A stretch of DNA of 64,000 nt. It comes from Prosthecodimorpha staleyi. Lineage in GTDB: Bacteria; Pseudomonadota; Alphaproteobacteria; Rhizobiales; Ancalomicrobiaceae. Below are positions 42,139 to 52,417 of the stretch, in pieces; the first letter of the stretch is position 1; every line of letters begins with the position of its first letter. A model generated the notes under the pieces. It saw nothing but the letters and a program-made list of their open reading frames with translations, made no database searches and was not told the DNA's origin. The stretch lies in the NCBI RefSeq assembly GCF_018729455.1, contig NZ_JAHHZF010000006.1, positions 361,769 through 425,768 on the forward strand, given 5' to 3'. Position numbers and translations under genes: made by a program.

Positions 42139-42678
42139 CTATTTTCCGGTGGTGAGCGCCAGGACCCGGTCATAGGCCGCCGGGAAGCCCTTCAGCGAGC
42201 CCTTCAGTTCGAGCGGCTGCCCGTTGTCCATCGAGGTGGTCAGCAGCAGCAGCCTGGCCTTCTTCAGGGTCGCGACCGCCTTGGCATCGAGCACCGCCGG
42301 CACGACGCAGCCGACCGGCAGGCAGGTCCGGAAGCGCAGCACCTGCCGCAGGCCGCCGTCGTCGGAGGCGAGCACGATGCCGGCCGCCAGATCGAGGCCG
42401 AACGGCAGCACGGCGGTCAGTGTGGTGCGATCCGGCCCGGCCGCCAGTTCCAGCGCCAGAACGCGCTGCTTGGTCTTACCGTCGACCTGGTTCTGCACCA
42501 TGCTGCATTGACGCTTGGCGTCCGCGAGCGTCCGGCACACCACCAGCCAGTCGTCGTAGGTTTCCTGCAGGCTGGACGGCTGCGGCGCCGCCCCCGCTGC
42601 GGCCTGAGCCCGGACCCCGGTCGCGCCCGTCAGCCAGAGCCCTGCGCAGGCCGTCAGTACCGCCACGAGACGTTTCAT
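42139..42678 (-). CDS. Invasion-associated locus B (IalB) family secreted protein
   Basis: The product is 179 residues with a signal peptide (MKRLVAVLTACAGLWLTGA). The mature protein has YDDWLVVC near residue 42 and later FRTCLPVGCVVPAVLD, the Cys-containing blocks typical of the IalB family found in Rhizobiales, including Bartonella. Family members are periplasmic. The original link to erythrocyte invasion does not imply virulence here. It lies downstream of the autotransporter, in the same orientation and 99 bases away. Confidence 0.82.
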   Translation of the reverse strand: MKRLVAVLTACAGLWLTGATGVRAQAAAGAAPQPSSLQETYDDWLVVCRTLADAKRQCSMVQNQVDGKTKQRVLALELAAGPDRTTLTAVLPFGLDLAAGIVLASDDGGLRQVLRFRTCLPVGCVVPAVLDAKAVATLKKARLLLLTTSMDNGQPLELKGSLKGFPAAYDRVLALTTGK

Positions 42679-42777
42679 TGCAGATCCTCAAGTTTCGATC
42701 CGCGCCGGATCGCATAGCAGCCGGCCATCGGGGGCGACAGTCCGGGCGACGCGCCGCCCCGGTTGCACTCGATCCGC

Positions 42778-45606
42778 TCAGAACGCGACCTTGAAACCGC
42801 CGCGCGCCACGTCGGTGCGCGACCGGTCGGTGAACTGCGCATGTTCGAAGCTGCCGAACAGGCTGGCGGAACCGGACAGCTTGAGGTCGAAGCCGACCGC
42901 CAGCGATCCGCCATAGACGGTCTTGTCGCCGACCGGCTTGACGGTGAAGTCCGCGCCGGACACCGAGGCTCCGTAGCCACCCTTGTCGAACCACTGGGTC
43001 GCGGTCGCGCCGCCGCCGATCCAAACGGTCGAGGGCTGGCCGGCGCCGGTATCGATCCGATAGCCGAGACGGGCGTCGAAGCGCTCCTCCAGGCTCTGCG
43101 AACTGCGGCTGTCGTAGCGGACATTCTGCGACGAGCCGGATTCGGTGTAGCCGTCGAACTGCGTCGCCACGTAGCGGATGCCGAGGCTCGGGCGCAGGGT
43201 CCAGTTCGGCGCCAGCGCATACTTGGCCGAGAGGGCCAGTTCCGGCGAAATGAAGCGGCCGTCGAAGGACCCCTTGGCGACATCGCCGCCGCCGATGCGG
43301 CGCTCGGCATCCGCCCAGACGTATCCGCCGGTCAGCGACGCGTCGAAGGCCAGCATGCCGAAGCTGCGCCGGGCATAGAGACCGGCCAACGCCATGTCGG
43401 CGTCAAGCGAAGCCGAACCGTCGGAGAGCGTGTTCGACGTGCGGCCGGCGCCGCCGAAGGCCCCGATCCGCCAATCCTCGTAGACGCGATCGGCACCGGC
43501 GAGCGTGCCGTACTGATGCGCATCCGAACCCGCCGCCGCGCCGTCGGCGCTCTGGTCGCGCGTGCCGTAGAAGCCACGCATCCAGAACAGCGTGCCGGCC
43601 GGATCGACCGCGACCGACTGGCCGCGGCCGTCGTTGAAGACGCGCAGGGTCGGGCTTGCGGCCGGCTTGCCTTCCGCCGCATAGCCCAGCGCACCGCCGG
43701 AACCGGCCGGCGGCAGGACGGCGGCCCCGCGCTCGGTGTCCAAATCCATGATGTCGCGCAGAACGCCCGAGACCTGATTCTGCATCACCGCGGCCGAGCG
43801 GTCGACCGCCGTGCTGCCGCTGGTGTCGACCACCAGGATGTCGCCGGTGCCGGCCCCGTTCAGGCCGGAGGTGATCAGCGTGCGGGCCGACCCGCGCAGC
43901 TTGATGGTGTTCTGGTCGAGCAGATAGTCCTGCACCGCCAGGGTGTAGCTGCCGGTATAGAAGCTGATCCGGTTGCCGGTCGTGTTCTGGAAGGCGATGC
44001 CGCCTTCGAAGGCCGAGCCGTCATAGACGTTGAGGCGGTTGCCATTGGCGTTGAAGCGGACCGCCGCCCCGGCGCTGCCGCTGATCGTACCGCGATTGGT
44101 GACCGTCGTCGCCGAATAGGCATCGACACCATAGGCCTCGCCAGAGATTGTGCCGCTGTTGTCGACGACCGCCGACACGGTCGCATTGGTGACCACGCCG
44201 GTGCCGATGCTGGCTGTGATGGACCCTGAATTCTTGACGACCGTGTGGGTCGCATCCAGGTAGGCACCATAGTTCACGGCCGCGATGCTGCCGGAATTCA
44301 CGAGCCGGGCCGTGCCGGCGATGGTGTTGCTGCCGACCGTATCCGCCGCAGTGTCGTTGATCGTGTCGATCGTGCCCTGACCGGCCCCGTTCGAGATGAA
44401 GACGCCCGAAAGGCCGTTCAGCGTGCCGGAATTGGTCACCGTCGCATCGACCGACGGGGTATGGGCCACCACTGCCGCGTCATAGGCGGCGGTAACCGTG
44501 CCGGAATTGACGATCGTCACGGTGCCGGCGAAATCGACATTGGCGCGCAGGCCCGAATAGCCATAGTCGGCGCCGAGCGTATCGGTGGGCGCCATCGAGG
44601 CGGACACGATGCCGGAATTGATGATGGTTGCGTTGCCGCGCTCGGTCGCCGCCTGCACGGCATTGCGGTCGTCGGCGGTCGCGGTGCCGGAATTGACGAC
44701 GATGGCGTCGCCGGCTTTCGACCAGGCGACCAGGGCCTGGCGGGTGACCGAATGCACCGTGCCGGCATTGTCGACCGAAGCGAGGCCGTAATAGGCGATC
44801 GCCCGGGCGCCGGCGAGCTGGGCTTCGACCGTCGCGCCGGCCATGTTCCGGATCGACGAGGTCTGCATCGGCGCGTTGATCGCCGTGACATAGCCGTTGT
44901 TGTCGACCGTGGCGGCCGCGAAGTTGCCGTCCGCATAAAGACCGCGGCCGCTCATGGCGGTGACGGAGCCGCGGTTGATCACCGTGGCGGCGCCGAGATG
45001 GGTGGTCGCGGTCAGTCCGTCGACGACGGCGCCGTCTTCCACCTCGGCATTGGTGAAGGGGGTGTTGTCGTCGTGGATGCCGACCGCCGTGACCATACCG
45101 GAATTGTCGATCACGACATCGCCGGCACCTTCGCTGCGCAGGAAGACCGCGCCGCCGTAGCGGGCGTGGGAATCGATGACGACGCCGGCTTCGATGATCG
45201 CGGTCGAGTTCTGGGTCACGTTGGCGTTGTTGCCCGACCCGGTCGAGACCATCGAGATGCCGCTGCCGCCGTTGACGCCGCTCTGACCGCCCGTGCTGTC
45301 GAGCACGCTGCCGCCGGTCACCGTCAGGGTCTGCGTGAAGGTGCCGGAGGGCGTGTTCGGCGGCGGGCTGTAGAAGATGCCGATCGAATTGACCCCGTCG
45401 ACCGTCAGCGTGGACGACCCGAACCCGGCCGTGACGGTGACGCCGCTGGAATCACAGCTGCCCACCGTGGCGTTGTCGATGGTGCATCCGGCCTCGGCGC
45501 CGACGGCCGACAGCGCCAGGGCCATCGAGGCCGTGGCCAAGGGCAGCAGCCCCCGGTTGCGCCCCGACAGTGCGACCGGCTCGAAACGACGCGACCTGGA
45601 ATTCAT
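42778..45606 (-). CDS. Autotransporter (type Va secretion) with beta-barrel domain
   Basis: The product is 942 residues. An extended signal peptide (to GAEA, about residue 39) precedes a passenger of about 620 residues made of short, irregular repeats such as NSGTVTA, NRGTIS and NSGSITA, the signature of a right-handed beta-helix. The C-terminal ~280 residues form the autotransporter barrel (DWRIGAFGGAGRTSNTLSDG, then SLGIRYVATQFDGY), ending in a Phe residue (GGFKVAF), as expected for outer-membrane barrels. It is probably an adhesin or a surface protein. No protease catalytic triad is visible. Confidence 0.88.
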   Translation of the reverse strand: MNSRSRRFEPVALSGRNRGLLPLATASMALALSAVGAEAGCTIDNATVGSCDSSGVTVTAGFGSSTLTVDGVNSIGIFYSPPPNTPSGTFTQTLTVTGGSVLDSTGGQSGVNGGSGISMVSTGSGNNANVTQNSTAIIEAGVVIDSHARYGGAVFLRSEGAGDVVIDNSGMVTAVGIHDDNTPFTNAEVEDGAVVDGLTATTHLGAATVINRGSVTAMSGRGLYADGNFAAATVDNNGYVTAINAPMQTSSIRNMAGATVEAQLAGARAIAYYGLASVDNAGTVHSVTRQALVAWSKAGDAIVVNSGTATADDRNAVQAATERGNATIINSGIVSASMAPTDTLGADYGYSGLRANVDFAGTVTIVNSGTVTAAYDAAVVAHTPSVDATVTNSGTLNGLSGVFISNGAGQGTIDTINDTAADTVGSNTIAGTARLVNSGSIAAVNYGAYLDATHTVVKNSGSITASIGTGVVTNATVSAVVDNSGTISGEAYGVDAYSATTVTNRGTISGSAGAAVRFNANGNRLNVYDGSAFEGGIAFQNTTGNRISFYTGSYTLAVQDYLLDQNTIKLRGSARTLITSGLNGAGTGDILVVDTSGSTAVDRSAAVMQNQVSGVLRDIMDLDTERGAAVLPPAGSGGALGYAAEGKPAASPTLRVFNDGRGQSVAVDPAGTLFWMRGFYGTRDQSADGAAAGSDAHQYGTLAGADRVYEDWRIGAFGGAGRTSNTLSDGSASLDADMALAGLYARRSFGMLAFDASLTGGYVWADAERRIGGGDVAKGSFDGRFISPELALSAKYALAPNWTLRPSLGIRYVATQFDGYTESGSSQNVRYDSRSSQSLEERFDARLGYRIDTGAGQPSTVWIGGGATATQWFDKGGYGASVSGADFTVKPVGDKTVYGGSLAVGFDLKLSGSASLFGSFEHAQFTDRSRTDVARGGFKVAF

Positions 45607-45984
45607 AGTCCCCCCTGACGGCCGGCATCGCCCGACGGCGCACCGGCCTTCCGCAACCCGGGCGATTCCCGGTGCAGATTACCAAAACGTTACAAAGTGT
45701 ATCTCCGCGCGGGAAGCGCGTCCGCGACACACTCACAGCTTTCGCACACGGTTCCTCTCGACAACCCGGGACCCCAGCACGGCACGCTCGCGGCCGGGAT
45801 CGGGCGCGCCGCAAGGCATTTGCCTCCCGACAGGGGATGGCGGGCCGTCGGACCGGGCTCCGCGCATGGCAGCAATGCCGATGAAGCGCGCCGTCCGGAG
45901 ACGGTCGATCCCCACCTCCCCCTTTGACCGCGCCGCCTCGACAGTCCAAGACTGCACGGCAACAAGACTCCCGGGGGGGACTCC
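45607..45984. other. Intergenic gap between autotransporter and aldehyde dehydrogenase
   Basis: This 378-base gap separates divergent genes and must hold both promoters. A locally AT-rich segment near 45675-45705 could belong to the autotransporter promoter. I see no RNA gene or clear operator. Confidence 0.4.
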
Positions 45985-47439
45985 ATGGCGCTCGACCGCA
46001 TCTGGTATCCGATCGACAAGTGCTTCATCGACGGCGCCTGGCTCGAACCCGAGGGCGGCGGGCGCCTGCCGCTGGAAGACCCGTCTCATGGCGAGATCGT
46101 CGGTTCGATCGCGCGCGGCTCGGCCGGCGACGTGGATGCGGCGGTCGCGTCGGCGCGCGCGGCGCTGCAGGGCCCCTGGGGCCGGCTGTCCGCCGCCGAG
46201 CGCGGGCGCATCCTGGCGCGGATCGGCGAGATCGTGACGACCCGGATCGACGATCTCGCCGCCATCGAGGCGATGGATGTCGGCAAGCCGCTGAAGCAGG
46301 CGCGCGCGGACGCGATCGCACTGGCCCGCTACATGGAATTCTATGCCGGCGCCTGCGACAAGATCATGGGCGAGACGATCCCGTATCTGGACGGCTACAC
46401 GGTCTATACGTTGCGCCAGCCGCACGGCGTCACCGGCCATATCGTGCCGTGGAATTATCCGATGCAGATCGTCGGCCGTTCCGTCGGGGCCGCGCTGGCG
46501 ATGGGCAATGCCTGCGTGCTGAAGCCGGCCGAGGAAGCCTGCCTGACGGCGCTGGCCTTCGCGGCGATCGCGGCGGAAGCCGGCCTGCCGGCTGGCGCTC
46601 TGAACGTCGTGCCGGGCCTCGGCGAGGAGGCCGGCGAGGCGCTGGCCGGCCATCCGGACATCGACCACATTTCGTTCACCGGGTCCAATCCGGTCGGCAC
46701 GCTGGTCCAGATGGCGGCCGCGCGCCACACCGTGCCGGTGACCCTGGAACTCGGCGGCAAGTCGCCGCAACTCTTCTTCAAGGATGCCGATATCGACCGC
46801 GCGCTGCCGTTCCTGGTCAATGGCGGCATCCAGAATGCCGGCCAGACCTGCTCGGCCTCCTCGCGCATCCTGGTCGAGCGGTCGCGCTTCGCCGAGGTGG
46901 TCGGGCGGATGGCCGGCCGCTACAAGATGCTGCGGGTCGGCCCCGCCGAGGCCGATCTTGACCTGGGTCCGCTGATCTCCGAGCGGCAAAAGGCGATCGT
47001 TTCGGCCTATCTCGCCCATGGCGCCGGCCTCGACCGCGCCGCCGCCGGGCAGGTCATCGAAAACGCCCCGGCCGGCGGCCATTACGTGGCGCCGACGCTG
47101 TTCGCCGGCGTCTCGCCCGACCATGTCCTGGCACGCGAGGAGATTTTCGGTCCGGTCCAGGTCGTCATTCCGTTCGACGACGAGGCCGAGGCGGTCGCCA
47201 TCGCCAACGGCACCGGCTACGGACTGGTCGCCGGGGTGTGGACGGCGGACGGCGGGCGGCAGATGCGGCTGGCCCGCAGATTGAGGGCCGGCCAGGTGTT
47301 CCTCAACAATTACGGCGCCGGCGGGGGCGTGGAACTGCCGTTCGGCGGCGTCGGCCGATCCGGCCACGGCCGCGAGAAGGGTTTCGAGGCGTTGTACGGC
47401 TTCTCGGCGCTGAAGACGGTCGCCGCCCATCACGGCTGA
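45985..47439 (+). CDS. NAD(P)-dependent aldehyde dehydrogenase
   Basis: The product is 484 residues. The cofactor-binding blocks are IVPWNYPMQIVGR and FTGSNPVGTLVQ. The catalytic residues are Glu255 (TLELGGKSPQ) and Cys289 (GQTCSASSRI). The sequence sits nearer to betaine-aldehyde and gamma-aminobutyraldehyde dehydrogenases than to GabD. The substrate cannot be read. An enol-lactonase-like gene follows 146 bases downstream on the same strand, so an aromatic-degradation link is possible but weak. Confidence 0.88.
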   Translation: MALDRIWYPIDKCFIDGAWLEPEGGGRLPLEDPSHGEIVGSIARGSAGDVDAAVASARAALQGPWGRLSAAERGRILARIGEIVTTRIDDLAAIEAMDVGKPLKQARADAIALARYMEFYAGACDKIMGETIPYLDGYTVYTLRQPHGVTGHIVPWNYPMQIVGRSVGAALAMGNACVLKPAEEACLTALAFAAIAAEAGLPAGALNVVPGLGEEAGEALAGHPDIDHISFTGSNPVGTLVQMAAARHTVPVTLELGGKSPQLFFKDADIDRALPFLVNGGIQNAGQTCSASSRILVERSRFAEVVGRMAGRYKMLRVGPAEADLDLGPLISERQKAIVSAYLAHGAGLDRAAAGQVIENAPAGGHYVAPTLFAGVSPDHVLAREEIFGPVQVVIPFDDEAEAVAIANGTGYGLVAGVWTADGGRQMRLARRLRAGQVFLNNYGAGGGVELPFGGVGRSGHGREKGFEALYGFSALKTVAAHHG

Positions 47440-47585
47440 CCGGCGATCCGGCCGGTCGGAACCACGGCCGGACGACGCTGGGGAAAAGACGAAGGCCTCG
47501 GTGCCTATCCCGGCCGGGGGCCGGACAGGCGCCCGAATCGGCGGATAGAACGGTCGGGGTTGGCGGAGCAGGCGGGAGGTTCACG

Positions 47586-48377
47586 ATGCGCATGATGAAT
47601 GCCGGCGGCACGAGGCTGCACTATTGTGTCGACGGCCCGGACGGCGGCTTGCCGGTCGTGTTCGCCAATTCGCTCGGCACCGACCTGCGGGTCTGGAACG
47701 CCATGCTGCCGCTGCTGCCCAAGGGCCTGCGCATCGTCCGCTACGACAAGCGCGGCCACGGCCTCAGCGAATCCTTCCCGGCCCCCTATGCGATGGACGA
47801 CCATGTCGCCGATCTCGCCGCCCTCCTGGACACGCTCGGCGTCACCGGCGCGGTCGTGGTCGGGCTGTCGATCGGCGGGCTGATCGCCCAGGGTCTCGCC
47901 GCATCCCGGCCGGACCTGGTCCGTGCGCTGGTGTTGATGGATACCGCCCACCGGATCGGAACGGCCGAAAGCTGGAACGCGCGCATCGAGGCGATCCGGT
48001 CGGGCGGACTGGAAAGCATCGCCGACGCGGTGATGGAACGCTGGTTCTCGGCCGCGTTCCGGGACAGCCGCGCGGACGACGTGCTCGGCTGGCGCAACAT
48101 GATGGTCCGCACCCCGGTCGAAGGCTATATCGGTTCCTGCACGGCCATCCGCGACACCGACTATGGCGTCGAGGCCGCCGCGCTCGGCGTGCCGACGCTG
48201 GCGATCTGCGGTTCCAACGATCTCGCAACGCCGCCCGACCTGGTCCGCGCGACCGCCGCGCTGATTCCGGGCGCACGCTTCGAACTGCTCGACGGACCCG
48301 GCCACCTGCCTCCGGTCGAGGCCCCTGAACGGACGGCCGAACTGGTGGCCGGCTTCGTCGCCGGCCTGCTGCAATAG
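47586..48377 (+). CDS. pcaD: 3-oxoadipate enol-lactonase-like alpha/beta hydrolase
   Basis: The product is 263 residues, the usual PcaD size. The nucleophile is Ser95 in VVGLSIGGLIAQ. Supporting motifs are ANSLGTDLRVWNAML, RYDKRGHGLS and GSNDLATPP, with the catalytic His in GPGHLPPVEAP. These match PcaD, which hydrolyses 3-oxoadipate enol-lactone in the beta-ketoadipate pathway. A GGAGG precedes the start. No other pca gene is in the window, so the true substrate could differ. Confidence 0.8.
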   Translation: MRMMNAGGTRLHYCVDGPDGGLPVVFANSLGTDLRVWNAMLPLLPKGLRIVRYDKRGHGLSESFPAPYAMDDHVADLAALLDTLGVTGAVVVGLSIGGLIAQGLAASRPDLVRALVLMDTAHRIGTAESWNARIEAIRSGGLESIADAVMERWFSAAFRDSRADDVLGWRNMMVRTPVEGYIGSCTAIRDTDYGVEAAALGVPTLAICGSNDLATPPDLVRATAALIPGARFELLDGPGHLPPVEAPERTAELVAGFVAGLLQ

Positions 48378-48627
48378 TCCCCCGGACCGGCGCCGGCAGG
48401 GTCGGCGCGGACGGCGGTGGACGAAGCCCGGCCCGACGGTGACAAGCCGGTTCCGGCTCCCTAGTCTTGGCGCCGGGCATCGACACTGGGCGGGTCCGCG
48501 TCGACACCCCGCATGCCGGACCCGGCTGCCGGCGACCACCGCCCCGCGCGGCCGGCGCGGCTTTCCGGGCGAGGCTCTTCGGGCGCAGCCCGCGATCGAC
48601 AGACTTCGGATTTCGGCGGAGACGACA

Positions 48628-49917
48628 GTGACCAGGAGAGGACGCCGCGCGGCGATGCCGGGGACAGGCGGCGTGGCGCAGCATCGTGGCAGCCCGGTGC
48701 GCCGGTGGGGCGCATCCGCCCTTCTGCCGGTCATGCTGTTCGCCGCCGGCACGGCCGCAGCCGACGACACCATCCCGGACTTCAGGCTGCGCGTCATGCG
48801 CGGCGGGACCGAACTCGAAATCGCCGGCGGGCTGCGCGCCGGCATCGCGGAGCGGACCGAGAAACTGCTGGCCGCCCATCCGGCCGTGACGGTCGTCCAC
48901 CTGAACAGCACCGGCGGCGTGGTCAAGGAAGGCCTCGACCTGTTCCAGCTGTTCCGCGGCCGCAAGCTCGATACCTATGTGGCGAATATCTGCTTCTCGG
49001 CCTGCACCGTCGCCTTCGCGGGTGGACGCGAGCGCTATGCGCTCGACGCGGCACGGATCGGCTTCCACGAACCGGTCAACGAGGGCGGGCCGCTCGCGGG
49101 CGTCGGCATCGCCAAGGACGAACTGCGCCGTGCCTATGACGCCGCCGGTTTCAACAAGGCGCTGGTGGAGCGCGGCCTCAAGGTGCCGCACGCGGATCTC
49201 TGGACGCCGACCCGCGACGAACTCACGGCCGCGGGCGTGGTCACCGGCTATGTCGATGGCGGCCGCTTTTCCGCCTCCGGCTGGGGCGTCTCGGTCACGC
49301 CCGCCACGGTGCGCGAGGAATTCCGAAAATCCTCGCCGATCTATTCGGCCCTCGAACGCAGCCAACCGGTCCAGGCGCGCGAACTCTATGGCCGCGTGGC
49401 GAAGCTCTACGGGCGCGGCGCGACCAGCGACGAACTGTTCGGCATGGTCAGCCTGCGCGTTCACGAACTGGTCCAGCCGCGCTTCGCCAACGCGCCGGAC
49501 GGCCCGATCCTGCAGTTCGGACGCGCCATTGCGCGCCAGTTCGCGGAATTGCGGGCAAAGGATCCGGGGATGTGCTGGCAGGTGATGCGTGCGGGCAGCT
49601 CGCCGGCGGTGACCGCGCAGCTGTCGGAAGAGGCCCAGCGGGACGAGCGGGACGCGCTGGTGGCGATCCTGCAATCACCGGCGACCGGCCGAACGCTGTC
49701 CAAATCCGGACAGGCGCGCGTGATGATCGCCCTGCGTCGGATCGTCGAGGGCCGGATCACGCCGGCACAGTTCGCTCTGCTCGACCGCGCGGAGATCGCC
49801 CTCCCCGACCGCCCCGACTATTGCGTCGCCATCGCGGCCATTCTGGATGGCATCCTCAAATTGCCCGAGCGCGACGCCGCCGGCCTGCTGCGCACCTTCC
49901 TCGGCCAGAACAATTGA
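48628..49917 (+). CDS. Secreted ClpP-like (crotonase-fold) serine protease domain protein
   Basis: The product is about 429 residues. An N-terminal signal/anchor (ASALLPVMLFAAGTAAAD) is followed by a ClpP-like domain. HLNSTGGVVKEGLDLF forms the oxyanion-loop strand, and VANICFSACTVAFAGG carries the candidate nucleophile Ser, with ARIGFHEP supplying a His. The second half is an uncharacterised helical region. The GTG at 48628 has a GGAG six bases upstream; ATG at 48655 is an alternative. It begins a plus-strand series that continues into sulfotransferase-like genes. The substrate is not known. Confidence 0.75.
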   Translation: MTRRGRRAAMPGTGGVAQHRGSPVRRWGASALLPVMLFAAGTAAADDTIPDFRLRVMRGGTELEIAGGLRAGIAERTEKLLAAHPAVTVVHLNSTGGVVKEGLDLFQLFRGRKLDTYVANICFSACTVAFAGGRERYALDAARIGFHEPVNEGGPLAGVGIAKDELRRAYDAAGFNKALVERGLKVPHADLWTPTRDELTAAGVVTGYVDGGRFSASGWGVSVTPATVREEFRKSSPIYSALERSQPVQARELYGRVAKLYGRGATSDELFGMVSLRVHELVQPRFANAPDGPILQFGRAIARQFAELRAKDPGMCWQVMRAGSSPAVTAQLSEEAQRDERDALVAILQSPATGRTLSKSGQARVMIALRRIVEGRITPAQFALLDRAEIALPDRPDYCVAIAAILDGILKLPERDAAGLLRTFLGQNN

Positions 49918-50003
49918 CGCCTACGCCCGGCCATGCGAGCAGAGCCGGGGGGATCGCGGGCGGCGGCGCCGCCGCAGTAGACGGGCATCGGGCAACAGGC
50001 GAG

Positions 50004-50930
50004 ATGCAGGCCTACCGGATCTTCATGTTGAACAGCTTCTCCCGGTCCGGGGAGACGATGGTGCTGCGCGCGCTGGCCGCGCATCCGATGATCCGCGTCG
50101 CCCACGATCTCAATGCCCGCAACAGCCGCCTCGAACAGGCCCTGGTCGCTCGCATCCGCAACGAGGGCGCGATCACGATCGGCGCCGACGATCCCGTGCT
50201 CGGCACCGACCGGCCTCCGGAGGGCGGCGTGATCGTGGTCAAGAACGCGGTCTGGACGCATGCCTTTCCGTGCCCGGGCTTTGTCCTGGCCCGCAACCCT
50301 TTCTCGATCGTGACGAGCCTGGCGGCGGTCGAGGTCGCCGCCGAGGAGGAGGCCGAGCGCACGCCGCTGGGCCGGCTGGTCCGGCGGCTCAGGGGCAGGG
50401 AATTCCAGTGGTCGGATACGGCGATCGACCTGCGCGAGAAGATCGAGCGCTGGTCGCGCGGCATCGACGCGCGCATGGCGCCCTTTGCCAACCGAACCGA
50501 TCCGGTCGGCGCGATCGCGGTGCTCTGGGCGCGCAAGATGCTCGAGGCGCATGGGCGCGGCGGACCGATCCTGCGCTACGAGACCTTCGTGCGCGATCCC
50601 GAGCCGCCGATGCGCAGGCTGCTCGCCTGGCTGGGTTTGCCCTGGGACGACGCGGTGCTGCGCGCGCACGAGCGCTATCCCGCCGACGCGATCGGCCATG
50701 GCGGCATCCGGCTCGGCGAACCGATCCATGCCGGCTCGCAGGACAAATACAAGGCGATGCCGCTCGCCGCCTTTCACGCGATCTACGCCATGACCGCCGG
50801 CGTCATGCGGCTCTACGGCTATGCGGCCGCGCCCGAGCGCAATCTCGTCGTCCAGGACTTCGACGACCGCTTCGACGACCGCTTCGACGGGCCTGCCCAC
50901 CCGGACGGCGCGCCCGACGCGGCGGCGTGA
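50004..50930 (+). CDS. Sulfotransferase-like P-loop protein 1
   Basis: The product is 308 residues. It starts with MLNSFSRSGETMVLRALAAH, the PAPS-binding P-loop form (Ser/Arg-Ser-Gly-x-Thr) of bacterial sulfotransferases. The second motif is ARNPFSIVTSLAAV, resembling the 3'-phosphate-binding block, and LRYETFVRDPEPPMRRLLAWLG is the usual downstream element. The C-terminus is a low-complexity Asp/Phe/Arg stretch (FDDRFDDRFDG). It probably sulfates a polysaccharide or lipid. The acceptor cannot be told. Confidence 0.8.
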   Translation: MQAYRIFMLNSFSRSGETMVLRALAAHPMIRVAHDLNARNSRLEQALVARIRNEGAITIGADDPVLGTDRPPEGGVIVVKNAVWTHAFPCPGFVLARNPFSIVTSLAAVEVAAEEEAERTPLGRLVRRLRGREFQWSDTAIDLREKIERWSRGIDARMAPFANRTDPVGAIAVLWARKMLEAHGRGGPILRYETFVRDPEPPMRRLLAWLGLPWDDAVLRAHERYPADAIGHGGIRLGEPIHAGSQDKYKAMPLAAFHAIYAMTAGVMRLYGYAAAPERNLVVQDFDDRFDDRFDGPAHPDGAPDAAA

Positions 50931-51214
50931 CGGGACCGGTCCGGCATCGGCATCGTCCCGGCGCAGGCCGGCACGACGGCCGGCACGGGCCGAAGGTCGG
51001 GCCGGGGCGGCGGCCGGATGCCGGGACTTTCGGTTGCCAAGGCGGGCGGCGTCGAATAGAGCATGCTCGGTGACTGACGATGGCGTCCGTCCGCGCAAAC
51101 CGTGCGTTTTCGCCCGGTTCGGCGGGGCGCGCCGAACCGGATCGGGCGCGACCCGGGGCTTGCGGCGCACCGCCGCCGCACCGATGGGCTGCCGGTCCGC
51201 AGCGGAGTGAAGCG

Positions 51215-52390
51215 ATGGCCAGGCTCGTCCTCCATATCGGGATGACCAAGACCGGCTCGACCTCGATCGAGGCGACCTTCGACGATTCGCGCGATGCGCT
51301 GGTCGCTCACGGCATCGACTATCTGGACATGGGCCAGAACCACTCCAAGCTGATGACGGTGGTGGTCAAGAATTCGGCCAAAGGGCTGAAGGGCGAGATC
51401 ACCCGCATTCTCGGCGTCGAGAAGGGCGATACCGACTACGATCCGGAACTCGTCCTCGGCACGCTGCGCGATCGCCTGGCCAAGCCGCGCGCCAACACCG
51501 TGGTGATCAGCGGTCAGGGCCTGGTCAAGTACAATCGCCGGCAGTGCGAACGCGTTCGCGACTTCGTGTCACCCTATTTCGACGAGATCCGCATCGTCGT
51601 CTATGTGCGCGATCCGACCACCTGGGCGTCCAGCCGCGCCCAGGAGAACATGAAGCGCGGCCACACCCTGGCCGAACTGGTCGCCGCCCTGCACGAAGAC
51701 CCGGAAAACTGCGCGATCATGCCGGAATACCGTGCCGGTATCGAAGCCTATATCGAAGTGTTCGGGCGCGAGAATGTCGACATCCGCGTGTTCGACCGCA
51801 AGCGGATGGTCAATGGCGACCTGATGGCCGATTTCTGCGCCGCGATCGGCGCGGGGCCGGAGGTGCCGGGCATCCTCAAGCAGAGCTTCAGCAACAAGGG
51901 CGCCTCGATGGAGGCCCTGCTGCTGATCCAGGCGCATTACGACGTGGTCGAGGACCGCCTGCGCGCCGCGGAGGGCGCCCCGCCGCGCAGCGCGGTTCCG
52001 CAGACGCTGGCCAACCTGATCGAAGCCCAGGACCGCTATCGCCATCCGAGTTCGAACTATCCGTTCCGGCAGGCGGTGCGCGACATTCGCGGCACCAAAT
52101 GGGCCCTGCCCAAGCCGGTTCTGGACACGATCTGGGCGAAGTCGATGGCCGACATCGAATGGCTGCGCGGGGTGACCGGCGATCCCGGCCTGTTCGCCGA
52201 TGCCTATCCGCCGGCGGAGGCGCCCGCGCCGGCCTGGAACACGGAGACCCTGCAGGATGTCGCCCGCGCGCTGGAGGAGGCGCTCGGCGACGTGATGCAG
52301 GTGGAGAAGCGCCGCAGCCGGCTGCCGGGACCGGCGCGGCAGGCGATCCGCATGCTGCACAAGGCCAAGCGCGCCGTCGGGCTCGGTTGA
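51215..52390 (+). CDS. Sulfotransferase-like P-loop protein 2
   Basis: The product is 391 residues. MARLVLHIGMTKTGSTSIEATF is a sulfotransferase-type P-loop (Lys-Thr-Gly-Ser-Thr). The middle carries IRIVVYVRDPTTWASSRAQE, the expected 3'-phosphate-binding segment, followed by VDIRVFDRKRMVNGDLMADFC. It is only distantly like the first gene of the cluster, but its opening is shared with the third. It follows after a 284-base spacer, where I see no other gene. Confidence 0.75.
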   Translation: MARLVLHIGMTKTGSTSIEATFDDSRDALVAHGIDYLDMGQNHSKLMTVVVKNSAKGLKGEITRILGVEKGDTDYDPELVLGTLRDRLAKPRANTVVISGQGLVKYNRRQCERVRDFVSPYFDEIRIVVYVRDPTTWASSRAQENMKRGHTLAELVAALHEDPENCAIMPEYRAGIEAYIEVFGRENVDIRVFDRKRMVNGDLMADFCAAIGAGPEVPGILKQSFSNKGASMEALLLIQAHYDVVEDRLRAAEGAPPRSAVPQTLANLIEAQDRYRHPSSNYPFRQAVRDIRGTKWALPKPVLDTIWAKSMADIEWLRGVTGDPGLFADAYPPAEAPAPAWNTETLQDVARALEEALGDVMQVEKRRSRLPGPARQAIRMLHKAKRAVGLG

Positions 52391-52417
52391 ATTGGACGGT
52401 CGGGCGAGGCAATCCCC